DNA from: an uncultured Pseudomonadales bacterium
GTDB lineage: Bacteria > Pseudomonadota > Gammaproteobacteria > Pseudomonadales > Azotimanducaceae
DNA: 64,000 bases
Assembly: GCA_958296025.1 (NCBI GenBank)
Contig: OY282430.1
Span: forward strand, 3,400,477-3,464,476
Reading direction: 5' to 3'
The notes under the pieces are model-generated. The model ran no database searches. It was not told the origin of the DNA and saw only the letters and a program-made list of their open reading frames with translations. The translations under genes were made by a program, and so were the position numbers. Positions 37,969 to 46,986 of the stretch are shown here, piece after piece. Each line of letters begins with the position of its first letter. Position 1 is the first letter of the stretch.

Positions 37969-40508
37969 TTCTCAAGGAGTTCCAGAAGAATGCACTCAGC
38001 CAAGTGCGGGAGTTTCTTGAACGGCTCACGGAATGGCGGCTAGAGGCGGCGAAGGCGCATGAGATCAATCCCGACCTCGCCATCGACTGGGTGGGGACAG
38101 CGTGGGAGAAAGCCGTCCCCCACCGCCCCTACCTGCCGCGCAAGAACGGCTTGGGCGAGCCGCTGCCCGCCTTCTGCCTGAAGGTTCCCACCGGCGGTGG
38201 CAAGACGCTGCTGGCCACCAAGGTGATCGACTTGGTACACACGCGCTACCGCCGCCGGCAAAACGGCTTGGTGCTGTGGATCGTGCCCAGCACCCAGATA
38301 TACAGCCAAACCTTGAAGGCGCTCAGGGACCGAGACCACCCCTACCGCCAGCAACTCGACGTCGCCTCCGCCGGCCGAACCCTGGTGCTGGAGAAGAACA
38401 GCGGCTTCGGGCCGCAGGATGTGCGCGAGCGGCTGTGCGTGCTGCTGCTGATGCTGCCGTCGGCGAACCGCGAAACCAAGGAGCAACTGCGGATGTTCCG
38501 GGACAGCGGCGGCTTCGGCCGCTTCTTTCCCGCCGATGACGATGCGCGCGCTCACGAGCGGCTGTTGGCGGAAGTCCCCAATCTGGACGTTTTCGATTCC
38601 GCCGGCGGCGTTTGGGGTCGGCGGGCCAAGACTTCGTTGGGCAACACGCTGCGCCTGCTGCAGCCGCTCATCATTCTGGACGAAGGCCACAAGGCGTACA
38701 GCCGCAACGCCAAGAAGACGCTCGAAGGCTTCAACCCCGCCATGATCGTGGAGCTTTCCGCTACGCCGCCGCGGGAGGCGAACGTGCTGGTGGACATTTC
38801 CGGCCAAGCGCTGAACGCGGAGGAGATGATCAAGCTGGACCTGCACATTCAGAACAAAGCCAGCGTCAGTTGGCGGGATACGCTGCTGGCCGCCATCGAG
38901 CATCGCCAAGCCTTGGAGGGCGAGGCGCGGCGACACGAAGCGGAGACGGGAACCTACATTCGCCCCATCTGCTTGGTGCAGGTGGAGCGCACCGGAAAGG
39001 ATCAGCGCCAAGCCGGGTTCATTCACGCGGAGGATGTGCGTGAATACCTGCTGCGCCATCCGGCCATCACGGCCGAACAGGTCGCAGTGAAGACCAGCCA
39101 GCGCGACGAATTGAAGGTGGTCGATGAAGCCGGCGGGCTGCTTTCCCGGGATTGCCCCATCCGCTTCATCATCACCAAGCAGGCGCTGCAGGAGGGCTGG
39201 GACTGCTCCTTCGCCTACGTTCTGGCCATTCTCACCAACCCAAGCTCCAAGAGCGCCTTGACGCAACTGGTGGGCCGCATCCTGCGCCAGCCCTACGCCG
39301 CCAAGACCGGCGTTGCGGCCTTGGATGAGAGCTACGTCTTCTGCTTCCAACGCCGCGGCAAAGATCTCCTGCAGGAGGTGCGCAAGGGGTTCGGCCTTGA
39401 GGGGCTGCAGGGCTTGGAGGCCCGCATCAAGGCCGACGAAGGCGCGATGCGCTCCGGCGATTTGGTGACCTCCATGCAAAGGGAGGGTTTCCGCAAGGCC
39501 GCCCGGGATCTGGTGCTGCCGACGTTCATGATCCGCGATGGGCGCGAGTGGCGGCTGGTCCACTACGAAGCGGACATCCTCTCCCGGGTGCCTTGGGACG
39601 AGGTGGACGTCACCCCGCTGTTCGACTTGGCGCTAGAAGCGCAAGGGCGCGGGGATGTGGCGCTGCGGGCCGGGTTGGACGCCGAACCTGTCTTCTCCGA
39701 CCCCGACACGGCGGCGGGCGGGCTGTCCGCCCAAGAGGGGGACGGCGACATCGACTACTACTTCGCCGCCAGCCACCTGCTCGATGCGATGCCCAACCCG
39801 TGGCGCGGTGCCGAGGCGGCGCAGAGGGTCTTCAACGCGCTGCTGGCAAGGCATCCCCGCGAACAGGTGGTCGGCAACTACATGTTCGTGCTGGAGGAAC
39901 TGCGCAAGCGTTTGGAGGCGGAACGCGACCGCCTATCCAAGCAGGTGTTCGCTGAGCTTTTGGACGCCGGCACGGTGCGCTTCATCGTCGTCACCGAGGA
40001 TTTGCAGTGCAATCGCCTGCCCGTTCAGATCGATGCACCGGCAACGGAACGCCAAGCCAACCGTGAGGACGGCACCCAATACCAACTCAACCTATTCGAC
40101 CGCACCGGCGAGGGCGACCTGAACGGCCTGGAGAACAAGGTGGCCACCTATCTGGACCGACAGGCAAGGCTGTTCTTCTGGTACCGCAACCGCTCCCGCA
40201 AGGACTACTATGTGCAGGCTTGGAGGCCGCAGCGCATCTATGCTGACTTCATCCTCACCCTCAAGCCCGACGAGCCCGACCAAGACGACCAGTTCCACCA
40301 AGTGTTCGTGGTCGAAACCAAGGGCGTCCACCTGAAGGAGTCCGCCGACACGGCCTACAAGCGCTCGGTGTTCGACATCTGCTCCGAACACGCCAAGAGG
40401 ACGGATTGGACCACCTTCGCGCCGGCCATGCGCAACAAGGTGGTGCGCTTCGAGGTGGTGGATGAGGATGAGTGGGAGCAGCGGCTGAACGCACTGCTGG
40501 CGGGATAA
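37965..40508 (+). CDS. res: Type III restriction enzyme helicase/endonuclease subunit (Res)
   Basis: An 847-aa Res subunit. Superfamily 2 helicase motifs are present: Walker A VPTGGGKTLLATKV (about residue 76-89), DEAD-like ILDEGHKAYSRN, and motif VI QLVGRILRQPYAAKTG. The C-terminal endonuclease domain has YADFILTLKPDEPDQDD followed by VFVVETKGVHLK, the PD-(D/E)XK pattern. Together with Mod it cleaves DNA between inversely oriented unmethylated sites after ATP-driven communication. Start overlaps the mod stop in ATGA. It ends 7 bp before the convergent GHKL gene stop. Confidence 0.92.
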   Translation: MILKEFQKNALSQVREFLERLTEWRLEAAKAHEINPDLAIDWVGTAWEKAVPHRPYLPRKNGLGEPLPAFCLKVPTGGGKTLLATKVIDLVHTRYRRRQNGLVLWIVPSTQIYSQTLKALRDRDHPYRQQLDVASAGRTLVLEKNSGFGPQDVRERLCVLLLMLPSANRETKEQLRMFRDSGGFGRFFPADDDARAHERLLAEVPNLDVFDSAGGVWGRRAKTSLGNTLRLLQPLIILDEGHKAYSRNAKKTLEGFNPAMIVELSATPPREANVLVDISGQALNAEEMIKLDLHIQNKASVSWRDTLLAAIEHRQALEGEARRHEAETGTYIRPICLVQVERTGKDQRQAGFIHAEDVREYLLRHPAITAEQVAVKTSQRDELKVVDEAGGLLSRDCPIRFIITKQALQEGWDCSFAYVLAILTNPSSKSALTQLVGRILRQPYAAKTGVAALDESYVFCFQRRGKDLLQEVRKGFGLEGLQGLEARIKADEGAMRSGDLVTSMQREGFRKAARDLVLPTFMIRDGREWRLVHYEADILSRVPWDEVDVTPLFDLALEAQGRGDVALRAGLDAEPVFSDPDTAAGGLSAQEGDGDIDYYFAASHLLDAMPNPWRGAEAAQRVFNALLARHPREQVVGNYMFVLEELRKRLEAERDRLSKQVFAELLDAGTVRFIVVTEDLQCNRLPVQIDAPATERQANREDGTQYQLNLFDRTGEGDLNGLENKVATYLDRQARLFFWYRNRSRKDYYVQAWRPQRIYADFILTLKPDEPDQDDQFHQVFVVETKGVHLKESADTAYKRSVFDICSEHAKRTDWTTFAPAMRNKVVRFEVVDEDEWEQRLNALLAG

Positions 40509-40515
40509 TGCGTCG

Positions 40516-42549
40516 TTAGTTGCTCGGCGTCTCGGCGAAGTTGTCAATGCCCTCGAATATCTGCCACAGCTTATCGATCTTTTTATGCTGTTCAAGATAG
40601 TCCGCATAGGCACGACGTGAATGATCCAATAGCTGGTCGTAGAACGCCAGACGCGCTTCCACGGCACCCAATATTTTTTTCACATCTTTCCTGCCTCTGT
40701 CCCGCTGCCACTCGCGAGGTGGCTTGCCGACTAGGCAGATGATGTCCAGAGGCCAGTCTGGATAGTCGCTTTTTGCAATCAGCTCCCTAGCGCCATCCCT
40801 GTACTTTCTAATTTGTGGCATCAATTCATCTACGGAAACGCTTACGGATGCCCGCTTCAGCTCGATTATGACATGGCGACCTTGCGCCGTGCGATATCCG
40901 ATATCTATTCTAGCCTGCGCTTCCGCCTTGGAAAGGTTAGCAGACGTCTCCTTAAGGAACGTGGTTATGCGTCGCTCCACGGCCTCGGAGCCCTTTGCTC
41001 TTTCCCAAGATGGGTCCAGCAGCCACAGGTGCTCATATATGTGGTCTCTAATAACAGCTTCCTTCTCGTCCACTTGCAGCTTCTCTTCAAGCGCCGTAAT
41101 TACGCCTAGGCGAAGATTCACAATTTGTCCGTAGTAACTTAGCTGGAGGTCGTCAATGTCATTGAACACATCAAGATTTGGTTCCAGTGTTTCATTGGAA
41201 AGGTTCTCCAGGTAGTCTAGCTGCTCTTTTCGCCGATAGCTTTCGAAAGCCAGTACGGACGCCTTCAAGAGCTCCCGCTTCGCTTGATCACCGGATCGAA
41301 GAACATTAAGGCGGCCAATCCACCTCTCAGCTTTCTTCCGAGTGTCGCCCTGCATGTGCGAAAGCCATTCCGCAACAGCTGGCACTTCCTTGCAGAATAC
41401 CTTGGAGCCGTCACGATTGCGCAAGTCTGTCCATTGACCGGCAATGTGGCGAAGCTCTCCATGAACCATTTTGCGTACGGCCTCAAACCTCGGATCGTCG
41501 TACTTCAGTGCTTGACGACTGCTGGTGGCAATGTCCTCCTTATTGTCCTGATCAAGATTTTCACAATGTATTTCACCAACGATGTAGTCTGCGAATATTT
41601 CTTTCAAGCCAAAATCACCGAGAATGTCCTCTTGCGCGACTTTGCCGCGCATGAATATAGCGATGCGGTTCAGATTTTCGCTGTCCTCGCTCCTTTCGCC
41701 ATCCCCGCTCCTTTCGCCATCTTTGTCTTTCAATAAGCTAGGGCGACGGACCGTTCCAATCCAACCGCAGATGCCGACTTTTTTGCCCGTCTTCCCAATT
41801 TCCTCTGTGCGGTCTATCGGTAGCCCGTTGCCGGCCAGTCGCGAGAAGCGGTCGATAGTATCTTTTTGATCGCCATAGGTCCAACAGTATTCGACATGTT
41901 CGTAATAGCCACGATCCGTGGGGTGGACCTCTTCACCGTTGACGGATACCGCGAATCCGTGCTGAGGGCCGACTACCGAGAAGCGCCTGGCAATGCGCTT
42001 ACGTAATCCCTTGGCCGTTTGGACATTGGCGCGGCGTTTCAGTCCGGTTAGGATGATGCACGTTCCCGAGCGCTTTTTCTCCAGTGTATGGCTGATCTCT
42101 TTGGGATGGTACGAATTGCCATCGTCCCGCTGCATCTGTTTCCTGATCTTCTTGGCGTTCATGCGGAACGCTGTTTGTTCATCATTGCGGGCCGTATAGA
42201 CAGTCACGACGTTCGCTATCGAGAAGGATGACAGCTTGCCGATGCCCTTGCGTCCCATCGGTTTTCGTCCAGCTAGCGTCTGTGCGCCCATTGCCGGCCG
42301 TCTCTGGAAGCCGACATTCAGGAACTGATCTATCACCTCGTCCCGCGTCATGCCGATGCCATCGTCCTCAATGGATATCTTGCCGTTACTGAGCGTCACT
42401 GAGACACGGCTGGCATCCGCATCCCAAGCGTTGGCGACGATCTCCGAGAGCACGGCGGGAATTTTGCTGTAGAGATTCATTCCCAAATGCTCCAAGGCAT
42501 TCAGGTTGATCTTCATCTCCAACGGGCGCTTGGCGAGCTGATTAGTCAT
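40516..42549 (-). CDS. GHKL (Hsp90/MutL/MORC-like) ATPase with PD-(D/E)XK domain, partner of C5 methyltransferase
   Basis: A 677-aa protein. The N-terminal ATPase has EIVANAWDADAS (motif N), SIEDDGIGMTRD (G1) and GRKPMGRKGIGKLSS (G2). A middle transducer-like region follows, and about residue 560 a nuclease-like segment: ARIDIGYRTAQGRHVIIELKRAS, a D-Xn-E-x-K pattern. MORC-type GHKL ATPases in restriction-modification systems were described by Iyer, Abhiman and Aravind. It overlaps its partner methyltransferase gene by 8 bp, so they are a unit. AT content is higher than in neighbours, suggesting acquisition. Restriction activity is inference. Confidence 0.85.
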   Translation of the reverse strand: MTNQLAKRPLEMKINLNALEHLGMNLYSKIPAVLSEIVANAWDADASRVSVTLSNGKISIEDDGIGMTRDEVIDQFLNVGFQRRPAMGAQTLAGRKPMGRKGIGKLSSFSIANVVTVYTARNDEQTAFRMNAKKIRKQMQRDDGNSYHPKEISHTLEKKRSGTCIILTGLKRRANVQTAKGLRKRIARRFSVVGPQHGFAVSVNGEEVHPTDRGYYEHVEYCWTYGDQKDTIDRFSRLAGNGLPIDRTEEIGKTGKKVGICGWIGTVRRPSLLKDKDGERSGDGERSEDSENLNRIAIFMRGKVAQEDILGDFGLKEIFADYIVGEIHCENLDQDNKEDIATSSRQALKYDDPRFEAVRKMVHGELRHIAGQWTDLRNRDGSKVFCKEVPAVAEWLSHMQGDTRKKAERWIGRLNVLRSGDQAKRELLKASVLAFESYRRKEQLDYLENLSNETLEPNLDVFNDIDDLQLSYYGQIVNLRLGVITALEEKLQVDEKEAVIRDHIYEHLWLLDPSWERAKGSEAVERRITTFLKETSANLSKAEAQARIDIGYRTAQGRHVIIELKRASVSVSVDELMPQIRKYRDGARELIAKSDYPDWPLDIICLVGKPPREWQRDRGRKDVKKILGAVEARLAFYDQLLDHSRRAYADYLEQHKKIDKLWQIFEGIDNFAETPSN

Positions 42550-43651
42550 CGCTCTTGCCCTCCAGCGCCCGAGCCACGCTCCGCGCCACCGCCCTTGCTA
42601 GCGCCACCGGCACAGCGTTGCCGATCCAACGCGCTGCAGCGGAAATGTGCCAGCGTTTGCTAGGGTCAAAAAACTCATAGTCCTCCGGAAACGTCTGCAA
42701 CAAGGCCGCCTCACGCAGCGAAATGGCGCGATCCTGTTTCGGGTGGCCGAATCGGCCGTTGCCGAAGCCATTGCATTGCGTCGTGATAGTCGGCGCGGGC
42801 GCATCCCAGTGCATTCTGCCGTACACGCTTTGATACCAGCGCCCGGAGTGCTTGCGGTGGCATGGGGCGACAAGCGCCGGCTTCCAGTCGCGCCAGGATT
42901 GGCCGGGCTTTGCCTCGCGGATGCGGGCGAGATTGGTCTCGGACAGCCGGCTGGCATAGTGCAACGGATCCTCGGCGTCTTTGCCGCCGGCGGCGATCGG
43001 CGGTAGGTGGGCGATGGCATCTCGTACCGTCACATGTGCATCGGCCGCATGTGTTGGTGGCATCAGCTCGATGGGACCAACTCTTGAGGCCAGCACCACT
43101 AGGCGCTGGCGAGTCTGCGGCACCCCGTAGTCCGCGCAGTTGACGACCTTCCACCGGACATCGTAGCCGGCCGTTTTAAGCGCCGCCTCGAATTGCTTGA
43201 ACAGTTCGCCCTTGTGGAAGCTGGTGAGGCGCGGGACGTTCTCCATTGAAACCACATCGGGTTGAACTTCACTTACAAGGCGCCCGAATTCCGCGAGCAG
43301 CCGCCATTTCGCGTCGGACCGGTTCTGGCTGTAAGTGGAAAAGGGCTGGCATGGTGCGCAGCCGACCAAGATGCGCGGTTCGTCTTTGGCGAACAGGTGG
43401 TTGATTTCGCCACCACGCAGATCGCCAACGTCCCGACCGATGAACCTAGCTCCGTTGTTGCGCTCGTAGGCGTAGCGGCAGGAGGCGTCAATGTCGATTC
43501 CCGCCCTGACGTCAAAGCCCTCCGACACGAAGCCGTGGCTTAGGCCCCCGATGCCGCAGAAGACATCCACAACGCTGCCCCGACGTGGACAGGCTATGGC
43601 TTCTTGGTGTGACTGGGTAGGTGCGGCAAAATGCTTTTGCACTGCGGCCAT
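42542..43651 (-). CDS. DNA (cytosine-5) methyltransferase, partner of the GHKL ATPase
   Basis: A 369-aa C5 methyltransferase. Motif I is VFCGIGGLSHGF (about residues 30-41), motif IV GCAPCQPFSTY with Cys101, motif VI ENVPRLTSFH, motif VIII QTRQRLVVLASR and motif X WIGNAVPVALARA. The start ATG is at 43651 and the N-terminal 32 residues are shared with a broken copy at 45778-45964. It precedes the GHKL ATPase gene, overlapping by 8 bp. The target sequence is unknown. It forms a second methyltransferase-dependent unit in this window besides 7656-8843. Confidence 0.92.
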   Translation of the reverse strand: MAAVQKHFAAPTQSHQEAIACPRRGSVVDVFCGIGGLSHGFVSEGFDVRAGIDIDASCRYAYERNNGARFIGRDVGDLRGGEINHLFAKDEPRILVGCAPCQPFSTYSQNRSDAKWRLLAEFGRLVSEVQPDVVSMENVPRLTSFHKGELFKQFEAALKTAGYDVRWKVVNCADYGVPQTRQRLVVLASRVGPIELMPPTHAADAHVTVRDAIAHLPPIAAGGKDAEDPLHYASRLSETNLARIREAKPGQSWRDWKPALVAPCHRKHSGRWYQSVYGRMHWDAPAPTITTQCNGFGNGRFGHPKQDRAISLREAALLQTFPEDYEFFDPSKRWHISAAARWIGNAVPVALARAVARSVARALEGKSDD

Positions 43652-43742
43652 CGGTTCCTCTTGGGGCTGCGTGGCCCCGTTCCTTCAAGGGAGTTGGCAC
43701 TCAAGCGGCAACTGTCATCCGCGACTTGGGGTGAAGAGTAAC
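43555..43742 (-). repeat. Direct repeat copy A: 5' end and leader of the C5 methyltransferase
   Basis: About 187 bp, containing the first 97 bp of the methyltransferase gene plus its leader and probable promoter, are repeated at 45778-45964 in the same orientation with roughly 85 percent identity by eye. This copy is the intact one. Confidence 0.85.
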
Positions 43743-43767
43743 TGTTTTTGCTGCCTGTGTGGGAGTC

Positions 43768-45720
43768 TTACGGGTTCGGGGAGGATGGGGGAGGTTTTTT
43801 GGCGGCGATGCTTTTGGCGATGGCCACGCGGTTGGCGCGCGCCTCCGCCAAGGTCGGGTCCAGAGCGAGGGCTTGGTCGATGCGCTTCAGCGCCTCATCG
43901 TCACGGCCTAGGTAATGCAAGGCGGCGCCGGCACCAGAATGGGCCCGGACGTTGTCTGGAGCCAACTCGACAACGCGGCTGTAGATGTCCAGCGCTTCTT
44001 GATGGCGCTGTTGTAGAAACAACGTCGTGGCGAGGGCCATTAGCGCCCCTAGGTGGTTCGGGCTGGTTTCCACGGCAAGAGTTAGGTGCCGCTCCGCTTC
44101 GGCCAAGCGGCCCAGCCTTCCGAGCACATTGCCGACCTCCACGCGGGCGGCTAGATGGTTCGGATCAATTTCCAATGCGTGGTGATGGCGTGACGCAGCC
44201 TCCTCCAGATGCCCCAGCCGCGCCAAGGCTAGGCCGGCGACGAATTGCGCATTTTCCATGTCCGCATCGAGCAGGAGGGCGCGCTGCAGGCTCTCCAGCG
44301 CCTCGTCGGGCCGCCCCAACCGCAGGAGCGCCAAGCCGGCATTGTAGTGCCCCGTGGGTTCGTTTGGTGTTTGGGCGATGTGGGTGCGCACGGCGGCCAG
44401 CCCGTCCTCCCACCGCCCGGATTCGAACAGTCCCCTGCTGAGGTTCAGATGAGCGTGCCGCGCCGTTGGATTGCGCTCAATGACGTAGTTGAAGAACGCC
44501 ACGTCGTCTCGATAGACGTCGGCTTGGCGCCACGTCAATGCGCCCAGCAGGGCCAGCGCAGCTGCAACGAAGGCGGCCAAGCTCCATCTCGGGAGCCTTC
44601 GTCGCCCGACGCCATTGGCGGCGGCGATGACGACAGCCAAGGGACCAACGCTGGCAAGGTATTGGTAGCGATCGGCGACGAACGAGAACTGCATGTAGCC
44701 AAATTCCACGAACCCGAGCACCGGCGACAGGGTGAGTGCAAAGAACAGTGCGCCGGCCAAGGGGCCCCTGCCAATGCGGCGGCGCAAAAGCCACAAGGCC
44801 GTCGGTAGGGCCAACGCGGCTGCCACCCAGCTCCATGCGAGCAGGTCGGCGGCATCCACCTCCCACCGCGGATAAATGGCGACCAAGCCAGTCGGCCACA
44901 GCAGCTTGCCCAAATAGAACCACAGCACTTTGGCGGCGACGATTGGCCGCTCAAACAAAGCGTGGTCCATTTCAACGGCTTCTTCGTAGTAGCTCAGGTC
45001 CGCCGCGGCAATGCCGGCGCCCACTACGAAAAACGGTGCCAGCCGAAGCATGTCCAACCCAGTGACGCGGCCGCGTTTCCACCAGCGCAAAACCAGCAAG
45101 GCTACCGGCAGGGTTACGCCTATGGACTTGCACAGCAGGCCGGCGGCAAACAGGCCCAAGGCCAGAAAGTAGCGCCTTGTTCGCCGCCTCGAGTGCGGCG
45201 CTTCGATGAAGCTCATCCAAACTGCCGCGGCAGCCAAGTAGAGCAGCGTCGCCAACAAGTCCTTGCGTCCCATGATCCAGGCAACAGCTTCAACATGTAC
45301 CGGATGCACTGCGAAGACCGCCGCCGCCAACCAAGCACCTGGCACTGCAAGCCGTTCAAGCAGGCGCCAGAGCAGCGCCGCGTTGACGGCGTGCAGCGCT
45401 AGGTTAACGATGTGGAAGCCGGCCGGGGCAAAGCCCCACAGCTTGTGCTCCAGCCAAAAGGTGGTGTAGGTCAGGGGCCAGTAGTGCCCTTCGAATTCGA
45501 TTTCACTAGGCGAGAGCCAGATTCGCCAAAGGCCGGAGAACTCCCGCACCGGCACGGCTTCGGTGAATACCCGGTCGTCCCACACGAAGCCGCCGAACAC
45601 CGCTGGGAAGTAGCTGGCGGCCACCAGCAAAGCCAAGGCCAGAACGCCGAGCAGCGGGGTTTGCGCACCGTGCAGCTTTGGTTTCGGGGATTGTCTAACC
45701 CATTTTCTCGGAGGGGGCAT
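43768..45720 (-). CDS. Membrane glycosyltransferase-like protein with TPR repeats
   Basis: A 650-aa protein whose N-terminal half has roughly ten hydrophobic segments (LLGVLALALLVAASYFPA; LALGLFAAGLLCKSIGVTLP). It carries GFVWDDR and HPVHVEAVAWIMGRKDLLA, as in the TMTC-type/DUF1736 membrane glycosyltransferases. The C-terminal half holds about seven tetratricopeptide repeats (AGLALLRLGRPDEALESLQR). I placed the start at 45720 (MPPPRKW) because the frame upstream reads into the methyltransferase remnant. No ribosome site is clear. Its function may be sugar transfer onto proteins, unproven. It is trapped between two copies of the methyltransferase 5' end. Confidence 0.78.
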   Translation of the reverse strand: MPPPRKWVRQSPKPKLHGAQTPLLGVLALALLVAASYFPAVFGGFVWDDRVFTEAVPVREFSGLWRIWLSPSEIEFEGHYWPLTYTTFWLEHKLWGFAPAGFHIVNLALHAVNAALLWRLLERLAVPGAWLAAAVFAVHPVHVEAVAWIMGRKDLLATLLYLAAAAVWMSFIEAPHSRRRTRRYFLALGLFAAGLLCKSIGVTLPVALLVLRWWKRGRVTGLDMLRLAPFFVVGAGIAAADLSYYEEAVEMDHALFERPIVAAKVLWFYLGKLLWPTGLVAIYPRWEVDAADLLAWSWVAAALALPTALWLLRRRIGRGPLAGALFFALTLSPVLGFVEFGYMQFSFVADRYQYLASVGPLAVVIAAANGVGRRRLPRWSLAAFVAAALALLGALTWRQADVYRDDVAFFNYVIERNPTARHAHLNLSRGLFESGRWEDGLAAVRTHIAQTPNEPTGHYNAGLALLRLGRPDEALESLQRALLLDADMENAQFVAGLALARLGHLEEAASRHHHALEIDPNHLAARVEVGNVLGRLGRLAEAERHLTLAVETSPNHLGALMALATTLFLQQRHQEALDIYSRVVELAPDNVRAHSGAGAALHYLGRDDEALKRIDQALALDPTLAEARANRVAIAKSIAAKKPPPSSPNP

Positions 45721-45777
45721 TTGGTGAATAGCGCCGCCAAGGACATCATGTGCTTGTGCAAAAAGCATAGAAGATGT

Positions 45778-45964
45778 CGCAGAAGACATCCACAACGCTG
45801 CCCCGACTTGGACAGGCTACGGCTTCTTGGTGCGGCTGGGCAGGTGCGGCAAAGTGCTTTGCACTGCGGCCATCGGTCCCACTTGGGACCGCACGGCCCC
45901 ATTCCTCCAAGGGAGTCGGCACTTAAGCGGCAACTGTCACCCGCGACTTGAGGTAGAGAGTAGC
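45778..45964 (-). pseudogene. Remnant copy B of the C5 methyltransferase 5' end
   Basis: On the minus strand the copy begins with the same MAAVQ codons as the intact methyltransferase at 43651. One missing base in the A-run after the fifth codon shifts the frame and gives a stop (TAG) after 18 codons. Homology ends at about 45778, within the codons of motif I, where the sequence changes to that preceding the TPR gene. It is therefore a truncated, inactive duplicate. Confidence 0.8.
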
Positions 45965-45999
45965 AACCACAGCTATCTGCGTCGCCCTTAGCAGTGCGG

Positions 46000-46986
46000 C
46001 TAGGCGGAAGCTCGTTTCCATAGCTCCAAAGCTTTCACTAACTCCGCCGCTGGGGGCACCGGGTCGATGCGCACCAAGACGCCGATTTCGGGGTGGTCCA
46101 AATAATGCAGTTCGTTGCTGCGCATGGTGCGGCTTTGGTTTAGGGTGACGTGGGGGAAGGCGCCCTGTTCGCCCGATTCGCTGGCCGGCGGCCCCTGCGC
46201 TGGGCGCCAGAGTTCCGCTTGGAAATGCAGGTAGCGGCCTAGGGTGATTTGCAGGGTGCCCTCCAGTGAATGGAGGCTGTTGGACTGCGGCCCCATTTGC
46301 AGCAGCAGGGGCTCGCCGGCGTCGCGGGCCGGCGTCGGCTGCATCCAGCGCCCGTGCCAAATCACTCGCAGGTTGGGCACCCGGCGGATGCGGCGCACCT
46401 CCGCTTGCAGTTGCAGGGCGCTCGCGTCCAGCCAGCGATAGCTGTTTTGCTGGAGGAGGCGCTCGGCGGCGGCGGCGGCGCTTAGCAAGTCCAGCAGGGG
46501 ATGCGGCGCCAGAGTCGGGTGGATGGTGGGCGGCTCGCGCCGAGGCATTTCTTCAACGAACGAAGTGGGGGCGTCGCCATCGGCGGTTGGCGCCGCCGGC
46601 TGTGGTTGGATTCCGGCGTCCTCAGCCAGTGCTGGCGACGGCGGGTTGGGCAACCGCACTTCCAACCGGGGGAATTCCAAGCAGACGCGGGTGAAGGGGT
46701 CCAGTTCGGCGGCGCTCCAAGGGTTTGGTTCGGCCATGGCGCGGATGTTGGCTGGGTAGAATCGCTCATTGAAGCGGACCAAGTCTTCCGGGCCGATGTC
46801 GGCGGTGCTGAGGTGCTCAAAAATGATGACCTCGGCGGCGTACCAACGTCCATGCAGCAGGTCTTGTGCCTCCTCAGGTTCGACCGCGACAGCCGGAAAC
46901 GACAACAGAACCGCCGCTAGGCCAAGTTTTAGTCCGCCGGCCTTGGCGGAACCTGCTGGCTGGCCGGCGCCGGGTCGCATGTTCAT
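46000..46986 (-). CDS. csiV: CsiV-family periplasmic peptidoglycan-binding protein
   Basis: A 328-aa exported protein. The leader (GLKLGLAAVLLSFPAVA) is a signal peptide. RWYAAEVIIFEHLSTADI is the family N-terminal strand, and the C-terminal half (NLRVIWHGRWMQPTPARDA, then HVTLNQSRTMRSNELHYLDHP) matches the CsiV pattern. CsiV binds peptidoglycan and was linked to cell division and D-amino-acid tolerance in Vibrio cholerae. Its start overlaps the mfd stop in ATGA. The mfd-csiV pairing is common in gammaproteobacteria. Confidence 0.85.
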   Translation of the reverse strand: MNMRPGAGQPAGSAKAGGLKLGLAAVLLSFPAVAVEPEEAQDLLHGRWYAAEVIIFEHLSTADIGPEDLVRFNERFYPANIRAMAEPNPWSAAELDPFTRVCLEFPRLEVRLPNPPSPALAEDAGIQPQPAAPTADGDAPTSFVEEMPRREPPTIHPTLAPHPLLDLLSAAAAAERLLQQNSYRWLDASALQLQAEVRRIRRVPNLRVIWHGRWMQPTPARDAGEPLLLQMGPQSNSLHSLEGTLQITLGRYLHFQAELWRPAQGPPASESGEQGAFPHVTLNQSRTMRSNELHYLDHPEIGVLVRIDPVPPAAELVKALELWKRASA

